From NCBI RefSeq assembly GCF_004522235.1, contig NZ_SDLT01000027.1, positions 62,001-126,000 on the forward strand: a stretch of 64,000 bases of DNA, read 5' to 3'. The DNA is from Amycolatopsis nivea (GTDB lineage Bacteria > Actinomycetota > Actinomycetes > Mycobacteriales > Pseudonocardiaceae). The position numbers and the translations under genes are program-made. Below the pieces are notes generated by a model. That model was not told the DNA's origin. It searched no databases and saw nothing but the letters and a program-made list of their open reading frames with translations. Positions 8,115 to 17,600 of the stretch are shown here, one piece after another; the first letter of the stretch is position 1; every line of letters starts with the position of its first letter.

Positions 8115-9950
8115 CTACTCCCGGTCGTCGGCGGACTTGCCGCGGCGGGACAGCGCGATGCCGCCGCCCACGAGCACGACGAGCAGCACCGCGCCGACGA
8201 CGATCCACACCGTCGTGCCGGAGCCGCTGTCTGACGAGGCGGCCGACGCGTCGGCCGGGACCGCGCCGTACACGCCCCAGTAGGCGGTCTGCTCGAGGAT
8301 CGAGCCCTCGGGCTGCGGCTGCTTGCCGAAGGAGGAGAACTTGTCGGAGCGGTAGGCCTCGAGGGCGTCGTCGTAGTCGTAGACGACGTTCACAGCCTGG
8401 CTGTAGAGCCGCGCCTGGGCCTGCTTGACGTAGCCGGCGCGGACGGCCGGGTCGGTTTCGGCGAGCTGCTTGGCGTAGAGCGCGTCGTACTGCGGGTCGC
8501 AGAAGAACGTGTCGGTGGTGCCGCCCTTGCCTTCCGCGTTCGGCCGTGCGGCGCAGGTGTGCAGGGCCAGCGAGTAGTCCGGGTCCGGGTTGTTCGCGTA
8601 GCCGGAGATCGCGAGGTCGTAGTTGCCCGCGTTGGTGCGGTCGTTGAGCTCGTCGTCGGAGACGAGTTCCTGCTTCACCGAGATGCCGATGTCGTGCAGC
8701 CAGCCGGTGATGTACTGGGCGAGGCGCTGGTCCTGGGCGCGGTTCGCGTGTCCGGTGAGGCGCAGTTCGAGGCGCGCGCCGCCGGGCGCGGTGCGGATGC
8801 CGTCCTGGCCCTTCGGGTAGCCGGCCGCGTCGAGCGCGGCGTTGGCGGCGGCGAGGTCGAACTTGCGCGCCTCCCCCGGCGCCGGGTCCCAGTGGTAGGC
8901 CGAGTAGATCGGCGGGACCACGCCGCCGCCGGGCTGGGCGTAGCCGCCCGCGACCTTGTCCACGATGGTCTTGATGTCGATCGACTGCGCGATCGCCTGG
9001 CGCAGCCGGATGTCCTTGAGCACCGGGTTTCCGTTGCCGATCGGCTTGTTCTCGGAGTTCTCGGCGCCTGGGTTGAGGTTGATCTCGTTGTAGCGGCGGC
9101 CGGGCGCCTTGTTCAGCGCGATGTTCGGCTGGCCCTTGAGCGCGTCGAACTGGGTCGGGGTGAGCCGGTTGATCACGTCGACCTCGCCCTGTTTGAGGGC
9201 GTTCACCGCGGCCTCGACGTCCTTGAACACCAGCAGCTGCAGTTCGTCGACCTTCGGCGCGCCGCGCCAGTAGTTCTTGTTGGCCTTGAACTTGACGTAT
9301 TCGTTCTGCTTGTACTCGGTGATCTGGTAGGGCCCGTCGTCGACGCCGACGACCGGGATCGTGTCGGTCTTCGGGTCGCTCAGGTCCTTGATCTGCGACC
9401 ACACGTGCTCGGGCACGATCGGGACGTCGAGCAGCGTCATCGACGACTGGACGGTCTTGGTCTTGATCACCAGCGTGGTGTCGTCCGGCGCCTTCACCGA
9501 CTCGAAGCTCGCGACGTAGTTGCCGTTCGCGGTGCGCGCGGTGGAGTCGGTGAGCATCCGGTTGAAGGTGAACGCGGCGTCCTTCGCGGTGACCGGCTGC
9601 CCGTCGGACCACTTGGCGCCCTTGCGGATCTTGAACGTCCAGGTCAGCTTGTCCGGCGAGGTCGTCCACGATTCGGCGAGCGCCGGGGAGGCCTCGGCCT
9701 TGTCCTGCGACGGGATCGTCAGGAACTCGTAGATGAACCGGCCGACCTGGGTCGACGCGGCGAGCCCGGCGGTGAACGGGTTCAAGTGGTCGATACCAGT
9801 GGTCAGCGCGACCCGCAGCACCTTCGGCTGGGCCTGCTGTGGTGCCGCCTGTGCTGCCGCCGTCCCTGCCAGCGGCAGAATCGCCAGCGTTCCCGCCATC
9901 ACGACACCGAAAACGCGGCGCAACCCGTGCCGCCCGTGCTTATTTCGCAC
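8115..9950 (-). CDS. Peptide-type ABC substrate-binding protein with C-terminal membrane anchor
   Basis: Extracytoplasmic solute-binding protein of family 5 (DppA/OppA type), 611 residues. It has a Sec signal (residues 1-35, ending AAAQA) and no lipobox cysteine. The family-5 core spans about 45-540, with the signature region PALAESWTTSPDKLTWTFKIRKGAKW near 85-110. A serine/glycine linker then leads to a hydrophobic helix (VWIVVGAVLLVVLVGGGIAL) and a positive tail (SRRGKSADDRE). Tethering is therefore by a C-terminal helix rather than by lipid, unusual beside the lipoprotein version near 58.9 kb. It is the first gene of the importer operon, starts with GTG, and is divergent from the D-aminopeptidase. 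Confidence 0.9.
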   Translation of the reverse strand: MRNKHGRHGLRRVFGVVMAGTLAILPLAGTAAAQAAPQQAQPKVLRVALTTGIDHLNPFTAGLAASTQVGRFIYEFLTIPSQDKAEASPALAESWTTSPDKLTWTFKIRKGAKWSDGQPVTAKDAAFTFNRMLTDSTARTANGNYVASFESVKAPDDTTLVIKTKTVQSSMTLLDVPIVPEHVWSQIKDLSDPKTDTIPVVGVDDGPYQITEYKQNEYVKFKANKNYWRGAPKVDELQLLVFKDVEAAVNALKQGEVDVINRLTPTQFDALKGQPNIALNKAPGRRYNEINLNPGAENSENKPIGNGNPVLKDIRLRQAIAQSIDIKTIVDKVAGGYAQPGGGVVPPIYSAYHWDPAPGEARKFDLAAANAALDAAGYPKGQDGIRTAPGGARLELRLTGHANRAQDQRLAQYITGWLHDIGISVKQELVSDDELNDRTNAGNYDLAISGYANNPDPDYSLALHTCAARPNAEGKGGTTDTFFCDPQYDALYAKQLAETDPAVRAGYVKQAQARLYSQAVNVVYDYDDALEAYRSDKFSSFGKQPQPEGSILEQTAYWGVYGAVPADASAASSDSGSGTTVWIVVGAVLLVVLVGGGIALSRRGKSADDRE

Positions 9951-10087
9951 TTGAGAACCACCCCATCGTCAATCCCCGACCCCAGAGACGAAAAGTAACC
10001 ACATACGGCGGGAAGTGCGCAATATGTGACGGCGCCGCTGCGTGTCCGATCGTTATGGTCGCGGGGCGGATCACTAGAGTGCCCGGC

Positions 10088-10915
10088 ATGCGGATCCTGA
10101 TCTCGGCCGACATGGAAGGCGCCACGGGGGTCACCTGGACCGACGACGTCGTGCCCGGGAGCCCGCAGTGGCAGCGGTTCCGGGGCATGTTCACCGGCGA
10201 CGTCAACGCGGTGCTGGCCGGCCTGTACGCGGCGGGCGCGACCGACGTGCTCGTCAACGAGGCGCACTCGTCGCAGCGCAACCTGCTGCTGGAAGACCTC
10301 GACGAACGCGCGCGGATGCTGACCGGGCGGCACAAGCCGCTGTCGATGATGCAGGGCATCGATTCCGGTGTGGACGGTGTGGTGTTCCTCGGCTACCACG
10401 CCGGCGCCGGGTTCGACGGCGTCCTGTCGCACACGTACCTGGAGAACCAGATCACCGGCGTGTGGCTGGACGACGTCCCGGCGAGCGAGGGCAGGCTGAA
10501 CGCCGCGATGGCCGGCGAGTACGGCGTGCCGGTGCTGCTGGTCAGCGGCGACGACCAGACCTGCGAGGACGCGCGCGACTACGCGCCGGACGCGGAACTG
10601 GTGCAGGTCAAGGAATGCGTGAGCCGGTACGCGGCGATCTGCCTGCCGCCGGCGCGCACCGCGCGGCTGCTGGAAACCGCCGCGCGCGAGGCGATGGGGC
10701 TGGCCGGGCGGACCGAGCGGACGCCGGGGCGGCACCGGATCGAGGTCGAGTTCGACGCGAGCCATCTGGCGCAGGCGACCGCGGTCATCCCGACCGTGGA
10801 GCAGACCGGGACGCGGCGGGTCGCGTTCGAGGCGCCGAGCATGACCGAGGCGATGAAGGCGTTCAAGGTGGTCACGGCCATCGCGGCAGGGGCGGTGCAG
10901 GGCATTTATGGCTGA
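10088..10915 (+). CDS. dppA: M55 family D-aminopeptidase (DppA)
   Basis: A 275-residue zinc peptidase of the family typified by Bacillus subtilis DppA, which releases N-terminal D-amino acids. The ligand set is visible at nearly the same numbers as in that enzyme: Asp8 and Glu10 in SADMEG, His60 in NEAHSS, His104 in LGYHAG and Glu134 in PASEG, with the catalytic His115 in VLSHTY. ATG 10088 is used because upstream in-frame codons would move this N-terminal motif inward. It diverges from the peptide importer and overlaps the M20 peptidase gene by 8 bases. This suggests a D-residue peptide or peptidoglycan-recycling unit; in B. subtilis dppA also heads a peptide-transport operon. Confidence 0.93.
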   Translation: MRILISADMEGATGVTWTDDVVPGSPQWQRFRGMFTGDVNAVLAGLYAAGATDVLVNEAHSSQRNLLLEDLDERARMLTGRHKPLSMMQGIDSGVDGVVFLGYHAGAGFDGVLSHTYLENQITGVWLDDVPASEGRLNAAMAGEYGVPVLLVSGDDQTCEDARDYAPDAELVQVKECVSRYAAICLPPARTARLLETAAREAMGLAGRTERTPGRHRIEVEFDASHLAQATAVIPTVEQTGTRRVAFEAPSMTEAMKAFKVVTAIAAGAVQGIYG

Positions 10916-12212
10916 GGTCGACGTGGTTTCGCTGTGCGCGGACCTGATCCGGTTCGACACCACCAACTACGGCGGCGGGGAGGCGGCGGGCGAACGGCTC
11001 GCCGCCGAGTACGTCGCGGAATTCCTTGACCGGCACGGGGTTCCGTCGCGGATTCTGGAGCCCGAGCCGCAGCGGTCGAACGTGATCGCGCGGATCCCGG
11101 GCACCGATCCGACGCTGCCCGCACTGCTCGTGCAGGGGCATCTGGACGTGGTGCCCGCGCGCGCCGCCGATTGGTCTGTACCGCCGTTTTCCGGCGAGGT
11201 GCGCGACGGGTTCCTGTGGGGCCGGGGCGCGGTCGACATGAAGGATTTCTGCGCGATGGTGCTGTCCGCCGTCGCGTCCGGGCTGGCGCCGCGGCGGGAT
11301 CTCGTGCTGGCGTTCGTCGCCGACGAGGAGGACCGCGGCGACTACGGCGCGCACTGGCTGGTCAAGGAGCACGCGGACCTGTTCGAAGGCTGCGCGGCGG
11401 CGATCAGCGAGTCCGGCGGGTACAGCTATCACGTGCCCGCCGCGGACGGGCGGAAGGTGCGGCTGTACCCGGTCGGGACGGCCGAGCGCGGCACCGCGCA
11501 CCTGCGGCTGACCGCGAGCGGGCGGGCCGGGCACGGGTCGCGGCCGAACGCGGAGAACGCGGTCGTGCGGCTGGTCGGGGCGTTGCAGCGGATCGCGGAC
11601 CACCGCTGGCCGGTGCAGCTGACGCCGACGGTGCGGGCGTTCCTGGAGCGGACCGGCGCGGCGCTGGGCGTGCCGGTGGACCTGTCGTCGGGCGACGCGG
11701 TCGACGAAACCGTGGCGCGGCTGGGGGCGGCCGGGTCGCTGGTGGTGCCGACGGTGCGCAACAGCACCACGCCGACGATGATCGAGGCCGGGTACAAGGT
11801 GAACGTGATCCCGTCGACGGCGACCGCGCAGGTCGACGTCCGGGTGCTGCCGGGGACCGAGGACGACCTGTTCGCGGTGGTGGATTCACTGCTGGGCGAG
11901 GGTGTGACGCGGGAATTCGTGGCGCATCAGCCGCCGGTGCAGGCTCCGGTCGATTCGCCGTGGTTCGCCGCGATGGCCGAGGCGCTGCGGGCGGAGGACC
12001 CGGAGGCGGTCGTGGTGCCGTACTGCATGGGCGGCGGGACGGACGCGAAAGCGTTCAGCCAGCTGGGGATGGCGTGCTACGGCTTCGCTCCCCTGGCGCT
12101 GCCGGAAGGCTTCCCGTACCGGGCGATGGCGCACGGCGTGGACGAGCGGGTGCCGGTGGACGGGCTGCGGTTCGGGACGCGGGTGCTGACGCGGTTCCTG
12201 GAGTCGTGCTGA
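10908..12212 (+). CDS. M20 family metallopeptidase
   Basis: A 434-residue zinc-dependent hydrolase of the ArgE/DapE/carboxypeptidase G2 superfamily. Metal-site motifs are present: HLDVVP at about residue 70, WGRGAVDMKD near 102-111 with the bridging Asp, DEED near 139, and a C-terminal GGGTDAK. A dimerisation domain interrupts the catalytic domain at about 190-310. It overlaps the D-aminopeptidase gene by 8 bases and should be co-expressed, so it probably trims the peptides imported by the neighbouring ABC system. It is clearly paralogous to the M20 protein at 53.9-55.2 kb (shared GVDERVPVD near the end). The stop is 4 bases from a convergent gene. Confidence 0.9.
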   Translation: MAEVDVVSLCADLIRFDTTNYGGGEAAGERLAAEYVAEFLDRHGVPSRILEPEPQRSNVIARIPGTDPTLPALLVQGHLDVVPARAADWSVPPFSGEVRDGFLWGRGAVDMKDFCAMVLSAVASGLAPRRDLVLAFVADEEDRGDYGAHWLVKEHADLFEGCAAAISESGGYSYHVPAADGRKVRLYPVGTAERGTAHLRLTASGRAGHGSRPNAENAVVRLVGALQRIADHRWPVQLTPTVRAFLERTGAALGVPVDLSSGDAVDETVARLGAAGSLVVPTVRNSTTPTMIEAGYKVNVIPSTATAQVDVRVLPGTEDDLFAVVDSLLGEGVTREFVAHQPPVQAPVDSPWFAAMAEALRAEDPEAVVVPYCMGGGTDAKAFSQLGMACYGFAPLALPEGFPYRAMAHGVDERVPVDGLRFGTRVLTRFLESC

Positions 12213-12216
12213 GCGG

Positions 12217-12849
12217 TCAGGCGTCGACGCGCCGGATCGTCGCCAGCCAGGCGGGAAGCCCGTCCGGGGCGAACCGGGCGACGATCCGGCTGTCGCGCAG
12301 GGTTTCCAGCTGCCAGCCGGTTTCGCGCTGGAACGGCGCTTCGAGTTCGGCGCGGGAGACCGGGTGCGGTCCGGCGTCCCCGTCGGTTTCGCGGAAGCAC
12401 AGGATGTGCAGCCTCGCGCCCGGTTCGGTGACGGACGCGAGGCTCGCGACGTAGGTCTGGCGTTCTCGGGCGTCGAAGGTGTGGAACAGGCCGCAGTCGA
12501 GGACGGTGTCGAAGGTCTGGTCCACAGTGGACAGCCGGAAGGCGTCGCCGACCGCGAACTCGGCGGCGACCCCTCGACTGCGGGCTTTCTCTTTCGCTTG
12601 CGCGACAGCGGTTTCCGCGACGTCGATGCCCACAATGGACAGTCCGGTCGCGGCGAGGTGCAGCGCGTTCTCGCCGGTGCCGCAGCCGGCGTCGAGGACC
12701 GTGCCGCGGAATGCCCCTTCGGCGGCGAGCTCGACGATCGCCGGTTGCGGGCGGCCGAGATCCCACGGCGCCGGACCGTCCTGATAGGACTCGTCCCACG
12801 GACGCCCGGCCGCGCGTTCGTGGCTGGTCGCGGGACGGTCCTCGGGCAT
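12217..12849 (-). CDS. Class I SAM-dependent methyltransferase
   Basis: A 210-residue Rossmann methyltransferase. Motif I is VLDAGCGTGENALHLA at about residues 52-67, the post-I acidic residue is in IVGIDVAE, and LDCGLFHTF is the motif IV region. No substrate-specific domain is visible. The ATG at 12849 overlaps the last base of the preceding methyltransferase stop (TGATG), so the two form a coupled pair. The open frame continues upstream but only through that gene. Confidence 0.85.
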   Translation of the reverse strand: MPEDRPATSHERAAGRPWDESYQDGPAPWDLGRPQPAIVELAAEGAFRGTVLDAGCGTGENALHLAATGLSIVGIDVAETAVAQAKEKARSRGVAAEFAVGDAFRLSTVDQTFDTVLDCGLFHTFDARERQTYVASLASVTEPGARLHILCFRETDGDAGPHPVSRAELEAPFQRETGWQLETLRDSRIVARFAPDGLPAWLATIRRVDA

Positions 12850-13502
12850 CAGCGGGTGAACTCCGCCCACCAGCGGCTGTCGCGGACCCGTTCCAGCGAG
12901 GCGAGGGTGACGCCGTCGCGGGCGAAGGATTCGACCTCGGCCTTGCTGAGCGGCCACGGCGGCCCGGACCAGGTGGCGAGGTCGATGCTTTCCTCGGCGA
13001 CCGCGCCGACGACGAGCGTTCCGCCCGGGGCGACGAACCCGGACACCGAGGCGATGGCCGGGTCGTGGACGTCCTTGGGCATCGACTGGACGGTCATGAT
13101 CTCCACGACCAGGTCGAAGGCGTAGTGGAATTCCGCGGGCGGGGTGAGCAGGTCCGCGGTGCGGTAGGAGACGACGGTGTCGGGGAAGCGGTTGAGCACG
13201 GCTTTGATCGCGCTGGGCGAGACGTCGAAGGCGGACGTCTCGTATCCGGCGGCGGCGAGGAGTTCGGCGTCGTCGGCCATGCCGCAGCCGACGACGAGTG
13301 CGCGACGCCCGTTGCCGGGCCGCCCGGCGATCCAGGCGGCGAGCTCCGGCGAGGGCTCGCCGCGGTACCACGGCAGGACGGCCTCGCCCGCTTCCGCCGC
13401 GGCGTAGAGGGGCTCGAACCACCCGGTGGGGTCGCCGTTGGCGAGGGCGAGTCCGGCCCGGCGGCGGGCTTCCTCGTCGGGATCGATGGCGTCGTCTGGC
13501 AT
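12849..13502 (-). CDS. Class I SAM-dependent methyltransferase (TPMT-like)
   Basis: A 217-residue methyltransferase. It begins with the W-F-E-P-L-Y region and LPWY seen in thiopurine/TPMT-like enzymes. Motif I is ALVVGCGMADDAELLAAAG at about 67-85, followed by FDVSPSAI and a motif IV-like FDLVVEIMTVQ. The native substrate cannot be read from sequence. It is translated just before the second methyltransferase (1-base overlap). The 1.1 kb repeat-rich region lies upstream and presumably holds the promoter. The two enzymes are only distantly similar, so they are not a recent duplication. Confidence 0.85.
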   Translation of the reverse strand: MPDDAIDPDEEARRRAGLALANGDPTGWFEPLYAAAEAGEAVLPWYRGEPSPELAAWIAGRPGNGRRALVVGCGMADDAELLAAAGYETSAFDVSPSAIKAVLNRFPDTVVSYRTADLLTPPAEFHYAFDLVVEIMTVQSMPKDVHDPAIASVSGFVAPGGTLVVGAVAEESIDLATWSGPPWPLSKAEVESFARDGVTLASLERVRDSRWWAEFTR

Positions 13503-13621
13503 GGACTCTGTTATACCCGCCGGGCCTGGGCGCCGGTGCGCTCGACTGGCCGAGTGCTGATGGCTTCTCCGCCTGGCCCGGATGTCCCGTGTGGTTTCCC
13601 GGTCCGGCCGCTCGGCTGGCT

Positions 13622-13668
13622 GTGAAGGGGTCCTTGAGGGAATCTGATTCCCTCAAGGAGCCCTTCAC
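13622..13668. repeat. 47-bp near-perfect palindrome, core GAATC-T-GATTC
   Basis: Two 23-base arms (13622-13644 and 13646-13668) flank a single central T, with one mismatch. The outer sequence begins GTGAAGGGGTCCTTGAGGG. The one-base centre makes it more a palindrome than an ordinary terminator hairpin. It shares its GAATC-N-GATTC core with the palindrome at 13912. Confidence 0.85.
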
Positions 13669-13816
13669 GGACCTCGGGCTCGCCGACGGCAGTCTCGCCG
13701 ACGGCGCCGAGTCTCCGCCTCGCCGACCGCGCCAAGGCTTCGCCTCGTTAGCCGCCCCGCCCCGTTGGCCGCCTCGCCCCGCGCCTCCCCCTCGCGCCTG
13801 CGCCTCGCCTGCCGCA

Positions 13817-13844
13817 CCAATGCGGCATTGGGTGCATGCGACGA
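13817..13844. repeat. Isolated copy of the 30-bp GCATTGGGTGCAT repeat
   Basis: CCAATGCGGCATTGGGTGCA starts at 13817 and matches the units arrayed at 14041-14130 and 55261-55340. The first 14 bases are themselves a dyad (CCAATGC...GCATTGG). Confidence 0.7.
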
Positions 13845-13911
13845 GCCCGATGGGGTTTTGTTACTAGCGAGGGCTGCGTCAGCGAGCCCGCCCACCGACT
13901 GCACGCGAGCG

Positions 13912-13966
13912 GTGCGTGAGGGTTCCCCTCACGGAATCAGATTCCGTGAGGGGAACTCTCACGCAC
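13912..13966. repeat. 55-bp near-perfect palindrome, core GAATC-A-GATTC
   Basis: Two 27-base arms (13912-13938 and 13940-13966) flank a single central A, with one mismatch. The arm begins GTGCGTGAGGGTTCCCCTC. It has the same architecture and central core as the palindrome at 13622 but different outer arms, so the two are relatives rather than copies. Confidence 0.85.
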
Positions 13967-14040
13967 CTCCCCTGCGCCTGCCGGGGCAGCCGGATGGGGA
14001 GAGTTCCGCGCATCTGCACTCGCTACGCGCGAGATGCACG

Positions 14041-14130
14041 AATGCCGCATTGGGTGCATCTGACGCACCCAATGCGGCGTTCGGTGCATCTGACACACCC
14101 GATGCGGCGGTTCGGTGCGTGGCACGCACC
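14041..14130. repeat. Three tandem 30-bp repeats
   Basis: Units start at 14041, 14071 and 14101, with the pattern AATGCSGCRTTSGGTGCATC followed by TGACRCACCC. Each unit has two small dyads, ATGC-x-GCAT-like and GGTGC...GCACC. The same family recurs at 55261-55340. The third unit runs straight into the 39-bp array. Confidence 0.8.
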
Positions 14131-14520
14131 CCATGCCGCATCGAGGCGGTTCAGGCAGGACGGACACCCCGATTGCCGCACCGTGGCCGGGACGGGCGAG
14201 GCGGTCACCCGAACGCCGCGTCCGGGCGGTCACCCCGTTTGCCGTAGCGGCGCGGCCCCGGCGGGGAGGGTGGGCGGGTGCCCGGTGGTCGCGTCGGGGC
14301 GGTTCGGGCCGGGCGAACATCCGGTTCCCATAGCAGTGCGGTTCGGGCCAGGCGAGCATCCGGTTGCCGGATCGGGGTGGCCCGGGCGGGTAGAGCGCCG
14401 GGCTGCCGGATGGGCGCGGTTCGCGCCAGGCAGGCACCGGGTTGCCGCATCGGGGTGCCCGATTGTCGTAGCCGGGCGGCCCGGGCTGGGCCGACACCCG
14501 GTTGCCGTAGCGGGGCGGTG
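14131..14520. repeat. Degenerate 39-40-bp tandem repeat array
   Basis: The motif GGTTGCCG, or a one- to three-base variant, recurs at 14131, 14171, 14211, 14284, 14323, 14362, 14401, 14440 and 14500. Spacing is 39-40 bases, with irregular steps around 14237 and 14461. Between occurrences the unit reads roughly ATCGGGGYGGCCCGGGCCGG and CGAACACC. Because 39 is a multiple of three, any frame through it encodes a 13-residue repeat; this is treated as non-coding. Confidence 0.7.
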
Positions 14521-14648
14521 AAGGGTTGTCCGTTTCCGGTCAGGTTTGCGGGGCGGCCTTGACATCGATGTCACCCGCGCGTTGAGCTTCCGGCACCCCG
14601 GGATTTCGCGAAGTCCCGGGCCCCCGATCCCCTGACGAACTGGGAGCA

Positions 14649-17600
14649 ATGATGCCCCGAAGCGCCAGACCGTTGCATGCCGTGCTCGTCGCGGCGGTGG
14701 CGGCTGCGGGCTTGGTCGTCCTGCCCGCCGCGGCCGGTGCCGCGCCGGGCGAGGCCGCCCCGCCGGACTTCGTTTCTTCGTTCGAGCCGAACGACCCGCA
14801 ACCGATCCAGGACGCTGTCGACACCGATGCCGCCGGGAAGCCGCGGGCTTCGGGCGTGGACGGCGCGAACGGGACCGCGATCCCCGGCGACATCCGGGGC
14901 AAGGTCACCGACATCAGCGCGACCAGCGAGAACACCGGCGGCGGCGAGGTCGCCGCGAATCTGATCGACGGCAGCACCGGCACGAAGTGGCTGTCGTGGG
15001 ATCCGACCGCGTCGGTGACGTTCACGCTGTCGGAGCCGACGAAGATCACGCATTACGCGGTGTCCTCGGCGAACGACGCGCCCGGCCGCGATCCTCGGGA
15101 CTGGACGCTGCGCGGTTCGAACGACGGCCAGCAGTGGACCGATCTGGACAAGCAGGCGGGCCAGTCGTTCGACAAGCGGTTCCAGCAGAACGACTACAAG
15201 CTGTCCGCGCCGAGCAACGCGTACCGCTATTACCAGCTGGACGTCACGCGCAACAACGGCGACGACATCATGCAGTTCTCGGAGCTGCTGCTGGCCAACG
15301 ACGATCCGGCCCCGCCACCGTTGCCGAACATGCGCAGCGTCGTGGATTCGGGCCCGAGCCAGGGCTACACGAACAAGAACCGGGTTGGGTTCACCGGCAA
15401 GAAGGCGTTCCGGTACTCCGGCAGCCAGCCCAAGGCCGGGCACGGGTATTCCTACAACAAGGTCTACGACGTCGATCTCCCGGTGACGGAGACGAGCGAG
15501 CTGTCGTACAAGGTGCAGCCGCAGTTCGTCGAGGGCGATCTGAAGTACCCGAGCACGAACGTCGCGGTCGACCTGGACTTCACCGACGGCACGCATCTGC
15601 GCGATCTCGGCGCGACCGACCAGTACGGGTTCCCGCTGACGCCGGAGGGCCAGGGCGCGAGCAAGGTCCTCTACGCGAACCAGTGGAACCTGGTGCGGTC
15701 GGCGATCGGGCGGGTCGCGGCGGGCAAGACGATCGACCGGATCGCGATCGGCTACGACAACCCGAATGGCCCGGCGCAGTTCGCGGGCTGGCTGGACGAT
15801 CTGAAGATCTCGGCGACGCCGACGCCCCCGGCCAGCACCCGGCCCAGCGACAACGTGCTCACCACGCGCGGCACCATGGCGAACGGCACGTTCTCGCGCG
15901 GCAACAACTTCCCGGCGACCGCGGTGCCGCACGGCTTCAACTTCTGGACGCCGGTGACCGACGCGGGTTCGGCGAGCTGGCTGTACAACTACCATTCGCA
16001 GAACAACGCGGACAATCTCCCGCAGCTGCAGGCGTTCAGCGTGAGCCACGAGCCGAGCCCGTGGATGGGCGACCGGCAGAGTTTCCAGGTGATGCCGTCG
16101 GCGGCGAGCGGGGTGCCGGACGCGAACCGCGACAAGCGGGCGCTGCCGTTCACGCACGACAACGAGGTGGCGCGGGCGCATTACTACGGCGTCACGTTCC
16201 AGAACGGGATCAAGACCGAGATCGCGCCGGCCGATCACGCGGCGATGATGCGGTTCTCGTTCCCGGGCGCTGATTCCAGCCTGATCTTCGACAACGTCAA
16301 CAACTCCGGCGGGCTCACGCTCGACCCGGCGCACGGCACGCTCAGCGGGTATTCCGACGCGAAGAGCGGGCTGTCGGCGGGCGCCGGGCGGATGTTCGTC
16401 TACGCGACGTTCGACAAGCCCGTCACGACCGGCGGCAAGCTCACCGGGCAGAACCGCGACAACGTGACCGGCTATCTGCGGTTCGACGCGGGCGCGGACA
16501 AGACGGTGACGATGCGGATCGCGACGTCGCTGATCAGCGTGGACCAGGCGAAGAAGAACCTGGAGCAGGAGATCGCCCCGAACGCCGGGTTCGACTCGGT
16601 GCGGGACGCGGCTCAGCGGGCGTGGGACAAGCAGCTCGGCGTGATCGAGGTCGAGGGCGCGTCGCAGGACCAGCTGGAGACGTTGTATTCCAACCTGTAC
16701 CGGCTGTTCCTGTACCCGAACGAGGGTTTCGAGAACGTCGGCACGAAGGAGGCGCCGAAGTACCGGTACGCGAGCCCGGTGTCGCCGAAGGCGGGTCCGG
16801 ACACCGCGACGCAGACCGGGTCGAAGGTCGTCGACGGGCAGACGTATGTGAACAACGGGTTCTGGGACACCTACCGCACGACGTGGCCGGCGTATTCGCT
16901 GCTCACGCCGGACATGGCGGGCAAGATGGTGGACGGTTTCGTGCAGCAGTACCGCGACGGCGGCTGGATCGCGCGCTGGTCCTCCCCCGGTTACGCGGAC
17001 CTGATGACCGGGACGAGCTCGGATGTCGCGTTCGCCGACGCCTACCAGAAGGGCGTGACGAACTTCGACGTCAAGGCGGCCTATGACGCGGCGCTGAAGA
17101 ACGCGACGGTGACGCCGCCGAACTCGGCGGTCGGCCGCAAGGGTCTGGACCAGTCGATTTTCCTCGGGTACACGCCGAATTCGACCGGCGAGGGCTTCTC
17201 GTGGGCGATCGAGGGCTACGTCAACGACTTCGGCATCGCGAACCTGTCGAAGAAGCTGTACGACCAGGCCGCGGCGAACGATCCGCGCAAGGCGGAGTAC
17301 CTGGAGAACTACCAGTACTTCACCAGCCGGGCGCAGCAGTACGTGAACCTGTTCGACCCGAGCACCGGGTTCTTCCAGGGCAAGGACGCGAGCGGGAAGT
17401 TCACGAAGGCCAAGGCCGATTACGACCCGCGCCAGTGGGGCGGGGACTACACCGAGACCGACGGCTGGAACATGGCCTTCACCGTGCCGCAGGACGGGCA
17501 GGGGCTGGCGAATCTCTACGGCGGCAAGGACAAGCTGGGCGCCAAGCTCGACCAGTTCTTCGCCGACCAGGAGACGGCGAATTTCCCGGGCAGCTACGGC

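Larger units (their letters stand above)
13503..14648. other. Repeat-rich non-coding region between divergent genes
   Basis: About 1.15 kb between the divergent methyltransferase and secreted GH92 genes. Open frames cross it on both strands, but they are biased by tandem repeats whose periods are multiples of three (30 and 39 bp) and carry no domain, signal or convincing ribosome site. It holds two long palindromes, copies of a 30-bp repeat and a 39-bp tandem array, listed separately. Promoters for both flanking genes should lie here, but none was pinpointed. Confidence 0.7.

Noticed and set aside
14041-14130. CRISPR-like array
   Set aside because: Units are contiguous 30-bp tandem copies without unique spacers, copies are degenerate, and no cas genes are present.
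13937-14497. Possible repeat protein (13-residue periodicity) on the minus strand, and its plus-strand equivalents
   Set aside because: The periodicity comes from the 39-bp DNA repeat and appears in every frame. There is no ribosome site, signal peptide or codon-position bias favouring one frame.
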